This document shows positions 7,637-15,399 of a stretch of 25,493 nucleotides of DNA, piece by piece. The position numbers and the translations under genes are program-made. This stretch comes from Gemmatimonadota bacterium (GTDB lineage Bacteria > Gemmatimonadota > Gemmatimonadetes > Palauibacterales > Palauibacteraceae): the NCBI GenBank assembly GCA_030601615.1, contig JAUVTH010000003.1, forward strand, positions 1 to 25,493, written 5' to 3'. The notes under the pieces were generated by a model. The model was not told the origin of the DNA. It made no database searches and saw only the letters and a program-made list of their open reading frames with translations. Positions within the stretch are counted from its first letter, which is position 1. Each line of letters begins with the position of its first letter.

Positions 7637-8539
7637 TCAGTCCGTGGTGGGGTCGCCTTCCAGCCGCCGCATCAACCACGGCGTAGCCAGGTAAGCGGCC
7701 ATCGCCACCATCAGCCCGACCATCGCGTCGATCCCGTAGTGGAATCGCCCGTATACCGTCCCGAGGGCTAGAGACACCGCGAAGGGCGCCATGATCCAGA
7801 AGACCCGCTTGCTCTCACGCCCGGTGGCGAACCATGCCGACATGGTGGCCGCCACATGCGAGGAGGGGAACGCTGTGCCCTTGGAGGATCCGGACTCGAG
7901 GATCGTGTGCACGAGCAAAAACAGCTTCCCGTCCGACGCCTCGCCGGCGATCTGCGGAAATTCGTAGCGGGGACCCGCCACCGGGAAGACCGAGAAGCAC
8001 AGATAGCAGACGAAGAAGGCCAGGGCGATCGTGAACGAGGCCCGCTCCAACGCTCTCGGCCCCTTCAGCAGAAATGCGGCCACGGCCGCTCCCGGCACGA
8101 TGAGGTAGTACGACAAATACCCGAGGTGCAGCATCTCGGAGAACCACAAGCGGCCGTACCATTCGCTGAACACCGTCGCCAGCTGTGTCCCGAACAGCAG
8201 TTCCTCCCACATCATCACGGTGGGATCGAAGTAGCCTGTCACGTGGAGCTGATTCAGTGGCGCCAGCTCCAGGTACAGCAGTGGTGTAAGCGCGACTGGA
8301 TAGAACAGCCGGAAGAACAGCACGAGTCCGTTCGTCGGGAGCGTGAACGACGCCATCCACCAGATGAGCCCCATGGCGGCCAGGTGCACCAGGGCGATCC
8401 CAGCACCGAAGCCCGTGATGCTCGTCAGGGCAACAACACCCGTCGCCGCCAGGTACGCCATCGTGAGGTAATCGACGGCGAGTGGCCCGCGGCTGCGCAT
8501 CTCCGTTTCGGCCCTGAATCCCTTGATCACTTGAGCCAT
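7637..8539 (-). CDS. PAP2-superfamily membrane phosphatase / phosphotransferase
   Basis: A 300-residue polytopic membrane protein with about six hydrophobic helices and the PAP2 signature: GTAFPSSHVAAT (catalytic-site His about 228) and GRFHYGID (Arg265, His267, Asp271), the second His being the expected nucleophile. A further PVAGPRYEF segment lies just before the active site. Enzymes of this fold remove phosphate from lipid phosphates or transfer phospho-headgroups, as in fungal Aur1 inositol-phosphoceramide synthase and sphingomyelin synthases. It is the last gene of the sphingolipid-like cassette and overlaps the SDR gene by 13 bases, so a role in sphingolipid headgroup chemistry is plausible. 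Undecaprenyl-diphosphate or phosphatidate phosphatase activity remains an alternative. Fold call strong; substrate inferred from context. Confidence 0.87.
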   Translation of the reverse strand: MAQVIKGFRAETEMRSRGPLAVDYLTMAYLAATGVVALTSITGFGAGIALVHLAAMGLIWWMASFTLPTNGLVLFFRLFYPVALTPLLYLELAPLNQLHVTGYFDPTVMMWEELLFGTQLATVFSEWYGRLWFSEMLHLGYLSYYLIVPGAAVAAFLLKGPRALERASFTIALAFFVCYLCFSVFPVAGPRYEFPQIAGEASDGKLFLLVHTILESGSSKGTAFPSSHVAATMSAWFATGRESKRVFWIMAPFAVSLALGTVYGRFHYGIDAMVGLMVAMAAYLATPWLMRRLEGDPTTD

Positions 8540-9525
8540 CCGTGTTCACGGTACCAGCGACCGGTCTCCTCCATCGCCTCCCGCAGATGCGTGGTGGCCC
8601 GCCACCCGAGTGACGATTCGGCTTCCCGCGGATCGGCCGTCCAGTCCAATCGCGAGAGGTCGTCCGCCGTACGGCGATCGAATTGCGGGGGCATCCCGAC
8701 GAGTCGCGCCGCGGCCTCCGCCACGGTCCCACCAACCTGCCAGATCGCGTTCGGAATCTTCACCAGGCGGACGGGCTTCCCTACGGCGTTGCCCAGCGCC
8801 TCGCCCATGTCGGCCCAGCTCACGATCTCGGGACCTACGATGGGGATCGGCTTCAGATCCACTTCCGGACGGGCCACGGCACGAATGACCGCATCTGCCA
8901 CGTCCTTCACGTACACCGGCTGCAGCCGACCCTTGCTGGTCGGCACCGGCAGCATGCCGGTCTTCGCCACCTTGAACAGGTTCAGCGAGTCCTCGTCTCT
9001 CGGACCGTAGATCCCTCCGGGCCGCAGGATCACACCCTGCATCGCCCCGGTCTGCTCCGAGAGCACCTGGAACAGGCGGCGTTCGCCGGCCAGCTTGCTC
9101 TCGCCGTATGCGCTCGTCGGCCGATCACCGGCGGGGCCGCGGTCGCTGGCCCGACGGTCCGGGCCGCGCGCCGCCAGGCTGCTCACGAGGACGAAGCGGC
9201 GCACTCCGGCGTCAACGGCCCCGAGCGCCAGCGCCTGCGTGCCTTCGGCGTTCACCGCGAAGTAGTCGGCATCCGACTTCGCGCGGGTCAGACCCGCCGA
9301 GTGTACGACGATATCCACGCCATCGAGCGCCGCGGCGAGCTGGCCGGGAGACCTCACGTCTGCCGTCACGCGGTCCACAGGGAGAGACTCGATCCAGCGG
9401 AGATTGCTGGTCTTCCGCACGGTGCACCGAACGGCCCACCCTTCCACGAGGAGTGCCTCGGCCACGTGGCTACCCAGAAAGCCCGTAGCCCCGGTGAGCA
9501 GAACGGTGTGGGGAGTGCCGGACAC
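8527..9525 (-). CDS. cerR: NAD(P)-dependent extended SDR, candidate ceramide reductase
   Basis: A 332-residue extended short-chain dehydrogenase/epimerase. The nucleotide-binding motif TGATGFLGSH is at residues 11-20, Ser115/116 sits in VLVSSLAARG and the catalytic YGESK gives Tyr140 and Lys144, all intact. On sequence alone it could be any epimerase, reductase or 3-beta-hydroxysteroid-type dehydrogenase. The specific call comes from context: it follows, five bases apart, the GNAT gene that overlaps an SPT-like gene. In Caulobacter crescentus the ceramide genes are spt, bcerS (GNAT) and cerR (an NAD-dependent epimerase-like protein that reduces 3-keto-ceramide). The same three families are adjacent here. 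It would therefore reduce the 3-oxo group after N-acylation. Confidence 0.8.
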   Translation of the reverse strand: MSGTPHTVLLTGATGFLGSHVAEALLVEGWAVRCTVRKTSNLRWIESLPVDRVTADVRSPGQLAAALDGVDIVVHSAGLTRAKSDADYFAVNAEGTQALALGAVDAGVRRFVLVSSLAARGPDRRASDRGPAGDRPTSAYGESKLAGERRLFQVLSEQTGAMQGVILRPGGIYGPRDEDSLNLFKVAKTGMLPVPTSKGRLQPVYVKDVADAVIRAVARPEVDLKPIPIVGPEIVSWADMGEALGNAVGKPVRLVKIPNAIWQVGGTVAEAAARLVGMPPQFDRRTADDLSRLDWTADPREAESSLGWRATTHLREAMEETGRWYREHGWLK

Positions 9526-9530
9526 CGGAC

Positions 9531-10664
9531 TCAGAGTTCCCTATCGTACATGCGGAATCGCTTGTACGCCGTCGAGCCCAGTTTCTCCAGTGGCTTTCGC
9601 ATCGGGTAGTTGTGCTCGAGGATCCACCCGAATTCCCCGGCGACTATGCCCTTCGCGCTGCCCTCACGGAAGATCCGCAGGTACAGGAGGTTGTCGATCC
9701 CCTTGTGTCGGTATTCCGGCACAAGCCCCAGCGTCAGCACCCGGCACATGTCGATGCTCTTCGCCCGGTGCAGAACTTTCAGAAGACCAAACGGAAACAA
9801 GCGACCACGCGCCTTGATCAGGGCCTGGTTGTAGTCCTTCAGCCACAGGGCGAAGCCGATGGGCTCCCCGTCCTCGTTCTCCGCGAAGATGACCTGCTCG
9901 GGGTCCTTCATCACGGCTATCTTGAGCTCGTGGGCCATGAACCGGATCTCGTCATCCGTCATCGGAACGAAGCCCCAGTTCTTTTCCCACGCCTTGTTGT
10001 ACACGTACAAGACGCGTTCGAGCTCGGCCGCGAAGTCTTCCTTGCGCAATGTGCGAAGGGACACGTTAAGTCTCTTCGAGAGCCGTTCCTCTCGCTTGAG
10101 CAGGAAGTCCGGCGGAATATTGTTGTCCAGGTAGTAAGCGACCATGCCCATGGCGGCGTGGAACCCCGCATTCTCGATCAGGTCCTCGTAGTAGTCGGGG
10201 TTGTACGGCATCATGATGGTCGGTGGACGATCGAACCCCTCGATCAGCAGCGCGGCGCTCTCGTTCGTGGAGAAATTGGCCGGGCCCCTTATCACCTCGA
10301 GACCGCGATCTCGCAGCCAATCAGATGCGGTGGCCAGGAGCGCGTTCGCCACTTTCTGCTCGTCCACGCACTCGAAGAACCCGAAAAACCCCACGGGCTC
10401 GTCGTGGTAGGCGACGTGGTTCCGATTGTGGATCGCGACGATTCGCCCGACCGTCTCGCCGCCTCGTGTGGCAATGTACGGCTGGACCTCGGAGTGCTTG
10501 TGGAAAGGATGCTTCCCCCGGTCGAACATGACCTTCATGTCGCGGAGCAGGGGCGCGACCCAGTTCGGGTCTCCCTCGTAGATGCGATACGGCAGGTCGA
10601 GAAACCGGCGGAACTCCTTCTTGCCGTCCGCCGGAATGACCTGTACGTCCAGCGACCCCGTCAC
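9531..10664 (-). CDS. bcerS: GNAT-fold acyltransferase, candidate bacterial ceramide synthase
   Basis: A 377-residue GNAT-superfamily protein of the type often mislabelled dATP pyrophosphohydrolase. Conserved-looking segments include PYNPDYYEDLIENAGF, VLTLGLVPEYRHKGID (an acyl-CoA-binding GNAT loop) and FGWILEHNYPMRKPLEKLG. In Caulobacter a protein of this family, bCerS, N-acylates 3-ketosphinganine to 3-keto-ceramide. That role fits here because the gene overlaps the SPT-like gene and precedes a CerR-like reductase. The frame is open back to 10970, but GTG at 10664 is chosen: it gives a 4-base GTGA overlap with the upstream stop, and the 102 codons before it lie inside the SPT-like gene and look random. 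The family is broad, so the ceramide role depends on neighbourhood. Confidence 0.82.
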   Translation of the reverse strand: MTGSLDVQVIPADGKKEFRRFLDLPYRIYEGDPNWVAPLLRDMKVMFDRGKHPFHKHSEVQPYIATRGGETVGRIVAIHNRNHVAYHDEPVGFFGFFECVDEQKVANALLATASDWLRDRGLEVIRGPANFSTNESAALLIEGFDRPPTIMMPYNPDYYEDLIENAGFHAAMGMVAYYLDNNIPPDFLLKREERLSKRLNVSLRTLRKEDFAAELERVLYVYNKAWEKNWGFVPMTDDEIRFMAHELKIAVMKDPEQVIFAENEDGEPIGFALWLKDYNQALIKARGRLFPFGLLKVLHRAKSIDMCRVLTLGLVPEYRHKGIDNLLYLRIFREGSAKGIVAGEFGWILEHNYPMRKPLEKLGSTAYKRFRMYDREL

Positions 10665-11863
10665 GCCACCTCGATCCCGTGCCCGAGGACCCCGTACTTC
10701 TTGCCGACCCGCCCGAGCTGCTCGAGCACGAAGTCGAGTTGATCGTCGGTGTGCGTCGCCATGTAGCTGGTGCGCAGGCAGCACCTGCCCTCGGGGACAG
10801 CCGGTGGCGCCACCGGGTTCGTGAAGACCCCGGCGTCGAACAGTTCCCGCCAGATCAGGAACGTCTGCTCCACCGGACCGATGAGAATCGGTATGACGGG
10901 CGTTTCCGTGCGCCCGATATCGAAGCCCAGAATCGTAAGCTCCTTCATCATCCGGCGCGTATTGGCCCACAGCCGTTCCTGCCGCTCCGGCTCGGTACGG
11001 ATGATCTCCAGGGCCTTGATGACGGTCGCGACGGACGCGGGCGGCATGCTGGCGCTGAAGATCAGCGCCCGCGCGTTGTTTTGCAGGTAGTCGATCACCA
11101 CGGCATCCCCTGCGACGAAGCCACCTATCGAGGCGAGCGACTTGCTGAACGTACCGGTGATGAGGTCCACCTCGTCGGTCAGGCCGAAGTGGGCCGCGGT
11201 GCCCGCGCCGTGCGGCCCGAGAACGCCCAGGGAGTGAGCGTCATCCACCATTATGGCCGCCGAGTATTTCTTCGCCAGCGGGACCAGGTTGGGAAGGTCG
11301 GCGATGTCGCCCTCCATGCTGTACACGCCGTCCACGACGACCATCTTGCCCCGGTCGACCTTCGCCGCCTCGAGCAGTCGCTCGAGATGGTCGAAGTCGG
11401 CGTGCCGGAACCGCTGGATGTCTCCGTACCCGAGACGCGCGCCGTCCAGTATGCACGCGTGGTCCAGCTTGTCCAGGAAGACCGTATCGTTGCGCGCTAT
11501 CAGGGCCCCGATGGTACCGAGGTTTGTCTGGTAGCCCGTGCTGAAGACGAGTGCCGCTTCCTTGTTTACGAAATCGGCCAGATCCTCTTCCAACTGGTCG
11601 TGCAGGTCGAGGTTCCCATTGAGGAACCGGCTTCCCGTGCAGCCGCTGCCGTACTTGTCGAGAGCCGCCTTGGCGGCCTCGATGATCCTGGGATCGTGAG
11701 TGAGCCCCATGTAGTTGTTGGAACCCACCATGACCTTCCGGTGGCCGCCGATGACGACCTCGGTGTCGGCCGAAGACTCGATCCTCTGGAAGTACGGATA
11801 CAACCCCGCCGCCCGCAGGTCCCGGGTGATGGTGTAGTTCGCGCACTTCTCGAACACATGCAT
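10661..11863 (-). CDS. spt: Serine palmitoyltransferase-like PLP enzyme
   Basis: A 400-residue alpha-oxoamine synthase that would condense an amino acid (serine in SPT) with an acyl thioester to a 3-keto long-chain base, the first step of sphingolipid synthesis. Visible PLP-site residues are His135 in LDHACILDG, Asp207 and His210 in VDDAHSLGVLG, and the Schiff-base Lys241 in TGTFSKSLASIGGF. The TFSKS-x3-x-GGF form resembles Sphingomonas SPT more than 2-amino-3-ketobutyrate CoA ligase, which has a GTLGK-type motif. GSRFLNGN is also SPT-like. ATG at 11863 is used; the frame extends to 12526, but that part lies antisense to the M23 gene. It heads a four-gene overlapping cassette. No acyl carrier protein gene, often linked to bacterial SPT, is in the window. 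BioF-type activity is the main alternative. Confidence 0.88.
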   Translation of the reverse strand: MHVFEKCANYTITRDLRAAGLYPYFQRIESSADTEVVIGGHRKVMVGSNNYMGLTHDPRIIEAAKAALDKYGSGCTGSRFLNGNLDLHDQLEEDLADFVNKEAALVFSTGYQTNLGTIGALIARNDTVFLDKLDHACILDGARLGYGDIQRFRHADFDHLERLLEAAKVDRGKMVVVDGVYSMEGDIADLPNLVPLAKKYSAAIMVDDAHSLGVLGPHGAGTAAHFGLTDEVDLITGTFSKSLASIGGFVAGDAVVIDYLQNNARALIFSASMPPASVATVIKALEIIRTEPERQERLWANTRRMMKELTILGFDIGRTETPVIPILIGPVEQTFLIWRELFDAGVFTNPVAPPAVPEGRCCLRTSYMATHTDDQLDFVLEQLGRVGKKYGVLGHGIEVA

Positions 11864-12005
11864 GCTGTGTCGACCCTTGAACGAGTGGCGGAGACTCGCG
11901 CTGCAGATTCGCAGGCTTGACCAAGTGAAAAAAGGTACCTGAGGAAACCCGGGCGAGCAAGCAAGTTGCCCGTTCTGGCGCGGCTCTCCGGCGCGGCAAG
12001 GGCCC

Positions 12006-13151
12006 GTGGAGAGGCACCGCTTGCCCACGCGACGGCGCGGGCTCATCCTGCGCGTTGTGACTCGTAACCGATGCACCGACAGGCTTCGAGGGGCCCTCCC
12101 CTTTTCGCTCCTCGCCCTCGCGCTGGGCGGCTGCGCCAGCACGGCCGGGCCGGTCGCCGGACAGGCCGGTGGCACCTCCGAAGAGGTAACGTCCGCACCG
12201 GTCATGGACCCCGCGATCGAAGCGACCGCAGACGCCCCGATTCCCGACGCGGCGGACTCCGTAGCCCCGCCGGGACTCAATCTCGATTCTCTCGTCGCCC
12301 TGATCCGGTCCGAGGCAACACGACAGAGACCGCGGTCGATTCTCCCGTTTGGCATCGCCTGGACGCCCGTCCAGCCGATCGAGGGATCGGCGATCGTCTT
12401 CAGGGTGATGCAACCCCGTGGCGGACTCGAGCCTGAAGCTGTCGCGGGCCACTTCGCGGACGGCGTCGTCCGGTTCGGCCGAGCCAGGCGCACCTGGCTC
12501 GGCTTCGCAGCCGTGCCAATCGGCACGAGCGGCTCTCTTCGACTCGAGCTCGACTTTCGGTTCGGCGACGGATCGGTGTATCAGCAACAGGTTGACATCG
12601 AAGTCGCGCCCAGGGTATGGGAGCAGACTTCCCTGAGCGTCGCACCCAGATTCTCCTCTCCGCCCCCCGAGGTACAGGATCGGATCGCCCGGGACCGGAA
12701 GCAGTTCCGCGCGGTGCTGGATTCCGCTTCGCCCGAGTGGCTACTCGACGGCCCCTTCGCTCTACCCAGGCCCTTCGACGTGACCGCCGAGTTCGGCCAG
12801 GAGCGTGTGTTCAACGGAGAAATGCAGAGCCGCCACACCGGACTCGATCTGCGGGGCCCGGTCGGTGCGCCCGTTCATGCCGCCGGACGCGGTCGTATCG
12901 TGCTGACAGGCGACTTCTACTTCGCGGGAAACGGCGGCTTCCTGGACCACGGCCTCGGGGTCTATACAGGGTACTTCCATCTGTCCGAGATTCTGGTGTC
13001 CGACGGGGAGATGGTCGAGACCGGAGACCTCATCGGTCGCGTCGGAGCGACGGGCCGCGTGACGGGGCCGCACCTGCACTGGTCCTTGTGGGTTGACGGA
13101 ACCGGCCAGGACGCCGGCAGCCTGCTGGAAATAGAGGTAGCGCTGCCCTGA
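12006..13151 (+). CDS. M23 (LytM/Peptidase_M23) lipoprotein
   Basis: A 381-residue predicted lipoprotein with a C-terminal LytM domain that either cleaves peptidoglycan cross-links or activates amidases. The lipobox is LALGGC, with Cys at about residue 43 from the GTG at 12006. The metallopeptidase motifs are HTGLD (His277, Asp281) and HLH in GPHLHW (His356, His358), so the zinc ligands are complete. The stretch between Cys43 and the domain holds a beta-rich region of unknown fold. GTG at 12006 has AAGGG just upstream; GTG at 12057 is an alternative that leaves a shorter, more typical signal. It is transcribed divergently from the SPT-like gene across 142 bases. Confidence 0.88.
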   Translation: MERHRLPTRRRGLILRVVTRNRCTDRLRGALPFSLLALALGGCASTAGPVAGQAGGTSEEVTSAPVMDPAIEATADAPIPDAADSVAPPGLNLDSLVALIRSEATRQRPRSILPFGIAWTPVQPIEGSAIVFRVMQPRGGLEPEAVAGHFADGVVRFGRARRTWLGFAAVPIGTSGSLRLELDFRFGDGSVYQQQVDIEVAPRVWEQTSLSVAPRFSSPPPEVQDRIARDRKQFRAVLDSASPEWLLDGPFALPRPFDVTAEFGQERVFNGEMQSRHTGLDLRGPVGAPVHAAGRGRIVLTGDFYFAGNGGFLDHGLGVYTGYFHLSEILVSDGEMVETGDLIGRVGATGRVTGPHLHWSLWVDGTGQDAGSLLEIEVALP

Positions 13152-13320
13152 AAAAAAGACCGCCTGACGGCTCCGGCACGTGACGGCGAGGCTCATACCG
13201 TATCGGCTCGAAACACGTCAGACGGCCATCTTCAGTCGTCCGAATGATTGAAACGCCACACCCCCTCCCAGTGTTCCCCACCGTCCGATTCTCGATCTCG
13301 AATCTTGCTTTCAACTCAAG

Positions 13321-13342
13321 CGGGGAGCACTTTGGCTCCCCG
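13321..13342. other. Short perfect hairpin in the leader of the patatin gene
   Basis: CGGGGAGC (13321-13328) and GCTCCCCG (13335-13342) form a perfect 8-bp stem with a 6-base loop. It ends 35 bases before the patatin start codon. No T-run follows, so it is not a typical intrinsic terminator for the M23 transcript. It could be a leader structure, an operator or chance. The rest of the 226-base gap (13152-13377) shows nothing I can support. Confidence 0.4.
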
Positions 13343-13377
13343 GAATCAACCCTGACAGGTAGCTGATTGGAAGGCTT

Positions 13378-15021
13378 ATGACACGGATCGCACTGGTGCT
13401 GGGTGGCGGCGCGTCGCTCGGCTCATATATCGGCGGAGCGGTGACGGAGATCATCAGAGCCGTCGAGACTAATCGTCAAAGGGAGACGGTCGTGATCGAC
13501 GTGATCACGGGTGCCTCCGCAGGTGCGCTGAACGCAGCCCTCGCCGCACGTTGCCTGACAGTGAACCGGCACTTGCTACCGTGGATCGAGCGGGCGTGGG
13601 TCGACGGCGCGGATGCCTCCGTTCTCCTGAACCCGGCTCGGCCGGAGCGGGAGGGCTGGCTCGACATCTCGGTTCTCGACGAGCTAACGCGAACCCTCGT
13701 CGATTCGGACGCGGCTTCCGACGATGAGGCCTCGAAGGCGGCAGGCAAGTCTGTACGCCTGGGCTTCACTCTCGCCAATCTGTACGGTGTACCTTACGAC
13801 CACCGGTACCGTTTTCTGAATGAGCCCGAGCGGTCGTTCGGTTCGCGCGTTCACACCGACAACATCCGATTCGATCTGACGACGAAGAGCCGGGCCGGAG
13901 ATCCTGTATGGGGAGAGGTCGCAGATGCCGCAGTCGCTTCCGCGAGCTTTCCATTCGCCTTCCCGCCTCGCCGGATCGGACGACGCAAGGCCGACTACCC
14001 GGGAGCGCGGCTCCATGTCGGACCCGACGGCAAGGTCGACATGTGGTACCTCGACGGAGGGCTGTTCGACAACGCTCCCCTCGGGCTCGCCCGCGACCTG
14101 GTCGAGCTCGAGCCTGGCCACCGGAGCGACGATCGGCGCTACCTGTTCGTAGAGCCGGGCCTCGAGAGCTCGGGCCCGGGTACTCTCGGTTCGGACGGTC
14201 CGCCCGGCACGCTCACGGGCATGGCTTCAGTTCTTGCGCGCGCGGTTCTCGGGCAGGGCGCGGCCCGGGATTGGATGGTGGCCAACCGGATCAACTCGCG
14301 TCTCGAGATTCTCCAGGCTCTCGTGAAGCGGCTACCCGAGCTCGCTCCGGAATTGACCGATCCGCAGGCCCTGGCTCTTGGTCGGTATATCGGCGAGCTG
14401 GCGGAGCACGTCGCCGAGATCCAGGTGGCCGCGGACGGCGGCGACATCGAGGGCGCAGATGACCCGGTCGTGGACTATCTCGACTCGCAGCTCGAGCGCA
14501 TAGAGATCGATCCGGCTTACTCCGGGACCCTATCGCGCATCGATTCGCGCGCCGGCCGTGCCCGTCTGGCTAAGCTGATCTTCGTGCTCGAGGCCGCGGG
14601 GGGGCTGCAGGACAAGGACGTTCTGCCTCTCTACCTCGTCGCGCCGGAGACCAGTGAGTCGCTGTCGGGCGACTTCCTGGGCCACTTCGGCGGCTTTTTC
14701 AACCGGGAGTGGCGTGCGAACGACTTCCGGGCGGGCCGGCGGGACGCCCGCCGGGTCATCGAGGAAACTCTGTCTGACGTAATTTCGTACGATCCGGGTG
14801 ACAAAGCTGATTACCGGGTCGAGAAGATCGACCCGGGTTTCGATTCGATTCCCGCCGCGGGCCGAGCCCGTCTGAAGGATCTGGTCGATGCCGAAGCGGA
14901 CCGGGTGTTGTCGGAGCTGCGACCGGGACCGATCGCTGCCGCTTTCGGTTGGGCGTGGAAGCCCGTCGTTCGGCGGTGGGCGGCGGAACGCACCATGACC
15001 GCCCTGCGCGGTGCGCGCTGA
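13378..15021 (+). CDS. Patatin-like phospholipase / lipid acyl hydrolase
   Basis: A 547-residue patatin-family protein that should hydrolyse acyl esters of phospholipids or other lipids with a Ser-Asp dyad. The oxyanion-hole motif GGGASLGSY is at residues 9-17, the nucleophile Ser47 lies in GASAG (GxSxG), and the catalytic Asp226 lies in YLDGGLFDNAP. All are intact. The chain is long for a patatin: about 290 extra C-terminal residues include GHFGGFFNREWRANDFRAGR, resembling the C-terminal part of patatin-related proteins with a DUF3376-type extension (recalled, not checked). No signal peptide is seen, so it is cytoplasmic or secreted by another route. ATG at 13378 follows GGAAGG. It is encoded between M23 and LapA-like genes. 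Confidence 0.9.
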   Translation: MTRIALVLGGGASLGSYIGGAVTEIIRAVETNRQRETVVIDVITGASAGALNAALAARCLTVNRHLLPWIERAWVDGADASVLLNPARPEREGWLDISVLDELTRTLVDSDAASDDEASKAAGKSVRLGFTLANLYGVPYDHRYRFLNEPERSFGSRVHTDNIRFDLTTKSRAGDPVWGEVADAAVASASFPFAFPPRRIGRRKADYPGARLHVGPDGKVDMWYLDGGLFDNAPLGLARDLVELEPGHRSDDRRYLFVEPGLESSGPGTLGSDGPPGTLTGMASVLARAVLGQGAARDWMVANRINSRLEILQALVKRLPELAPELTDPQALALGRYIGELAEHVAEIQVAADGGDIEGADDPVVDYLDSQLERIEIDPAYSGTLSRIDSRAGRARLAKLIFVLEAAGGLQDKDVLPLYLVAPETSESLSGDFLGHFGGFFNREWRANDFRAGRRDARRVIEETLSDVISYDPGDKADYRVEKIDPGFDSIPAAGRARLKDLVDAEADRVLSELRPGPIAAAFGWAWKPVVRRWAAERTMTALRGAR

Positions 15022-15061
15022 GCGTCACGCGTGGGCGGGCAGACCGCTGAAGGAGGGACCC

Positions 15062-15385
15062 ATGGCCGACCTCAAGAAGATCGCTCTCTCGATGCAGCAG
15101 TTGTTCCTGCTGATCGTGGTGGTGGCCGTCGTGTTCTTCGCGTTCCTGAACCTGGATCCGGTCACAATTAACCTGTTCTTCACCACGGTAACCACGAGCA
15201 TCGCCCTCCTCCTGCTCGTGCCCCTGGCCGCCGGAATGCTACTCGGCTGGCTCGGGGGACGCCTGCGCGGCAGGAAGAAGGAGCGGTCGAAGCTCGGCGC
15301 CGGCCCGGCGGAGCTTCCCGCCGGGGAGGATGCCGTGAAAGACGTGGACTGGGAGAAGCTGGACCTCGACAAGATCGAGGTGTAG
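15062..15385 (+). CDS. LapA-domain membrane protein
   Basis: A 107-residue inner-membrane protein with two hydrophobic helices (about residues 12-32 and 41-63) separated by NLDPVTINLFFTTVTTS, then a basic stretch GRLRGRKKERSK and an acidic tail. The pattern FAFLN-x2-PVTINLF followed by a second helix with a GWLGG motif matches the LapA/DUF1049 family, which takes part in lipopolysaccharide assembly in enterobacteria. ATG at 15062 is chosen because a strong AAGGAGGGA lies six bases upstream; the frame is open further back to 15011 but that part lacks a signal. It ends 14 bases from the convergent aconitase-family gene. Confidence 0.75.
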   Translation: MADLKKIALSMQQLFLLIVVVAVVFFAFLNLDPVTINLFFTTVTTSIALLLLVPLAAGMLLGWLGGRLRGRKKERSKLGAGPAELPAGEDAVKDVDWEKLDLDKIEV

Positions 15386-15399
15386 CCGGTCGCCGCAGC

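Noticed and set aside
9531..10664. Reading the GNAT-family gene as a dATP pyrophosphohydrolase.
   Set aside because: No Nudix box is present. That label is a known misannotation of this family, and the sequence shows GNAT-like features.
10665..10970. N-terminal extension of the GNAT acyltransferase frame by 102 codons.
   Set aside because: It lies inside the SPT-like gene in another frame, with random-looking composition. GTG at 10664 forms a GTGA overlap and gives a normal protein.
11864..12526. N-terminal extension of the SPT-like frame by 221 codons.
   Set aside because: It is antisense to the start of the M23 gene, and SPT/alpha-oxoamine synthases are about 400 residues, matching a start at 11863.
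13152..13200. A-run after the M23 stop (TTTTTTT on the minus strand) as part of a minus-strand terminator.
   Set aside because: No minus-strand gene ends there and no stable stem precedes the T-run on that strand.
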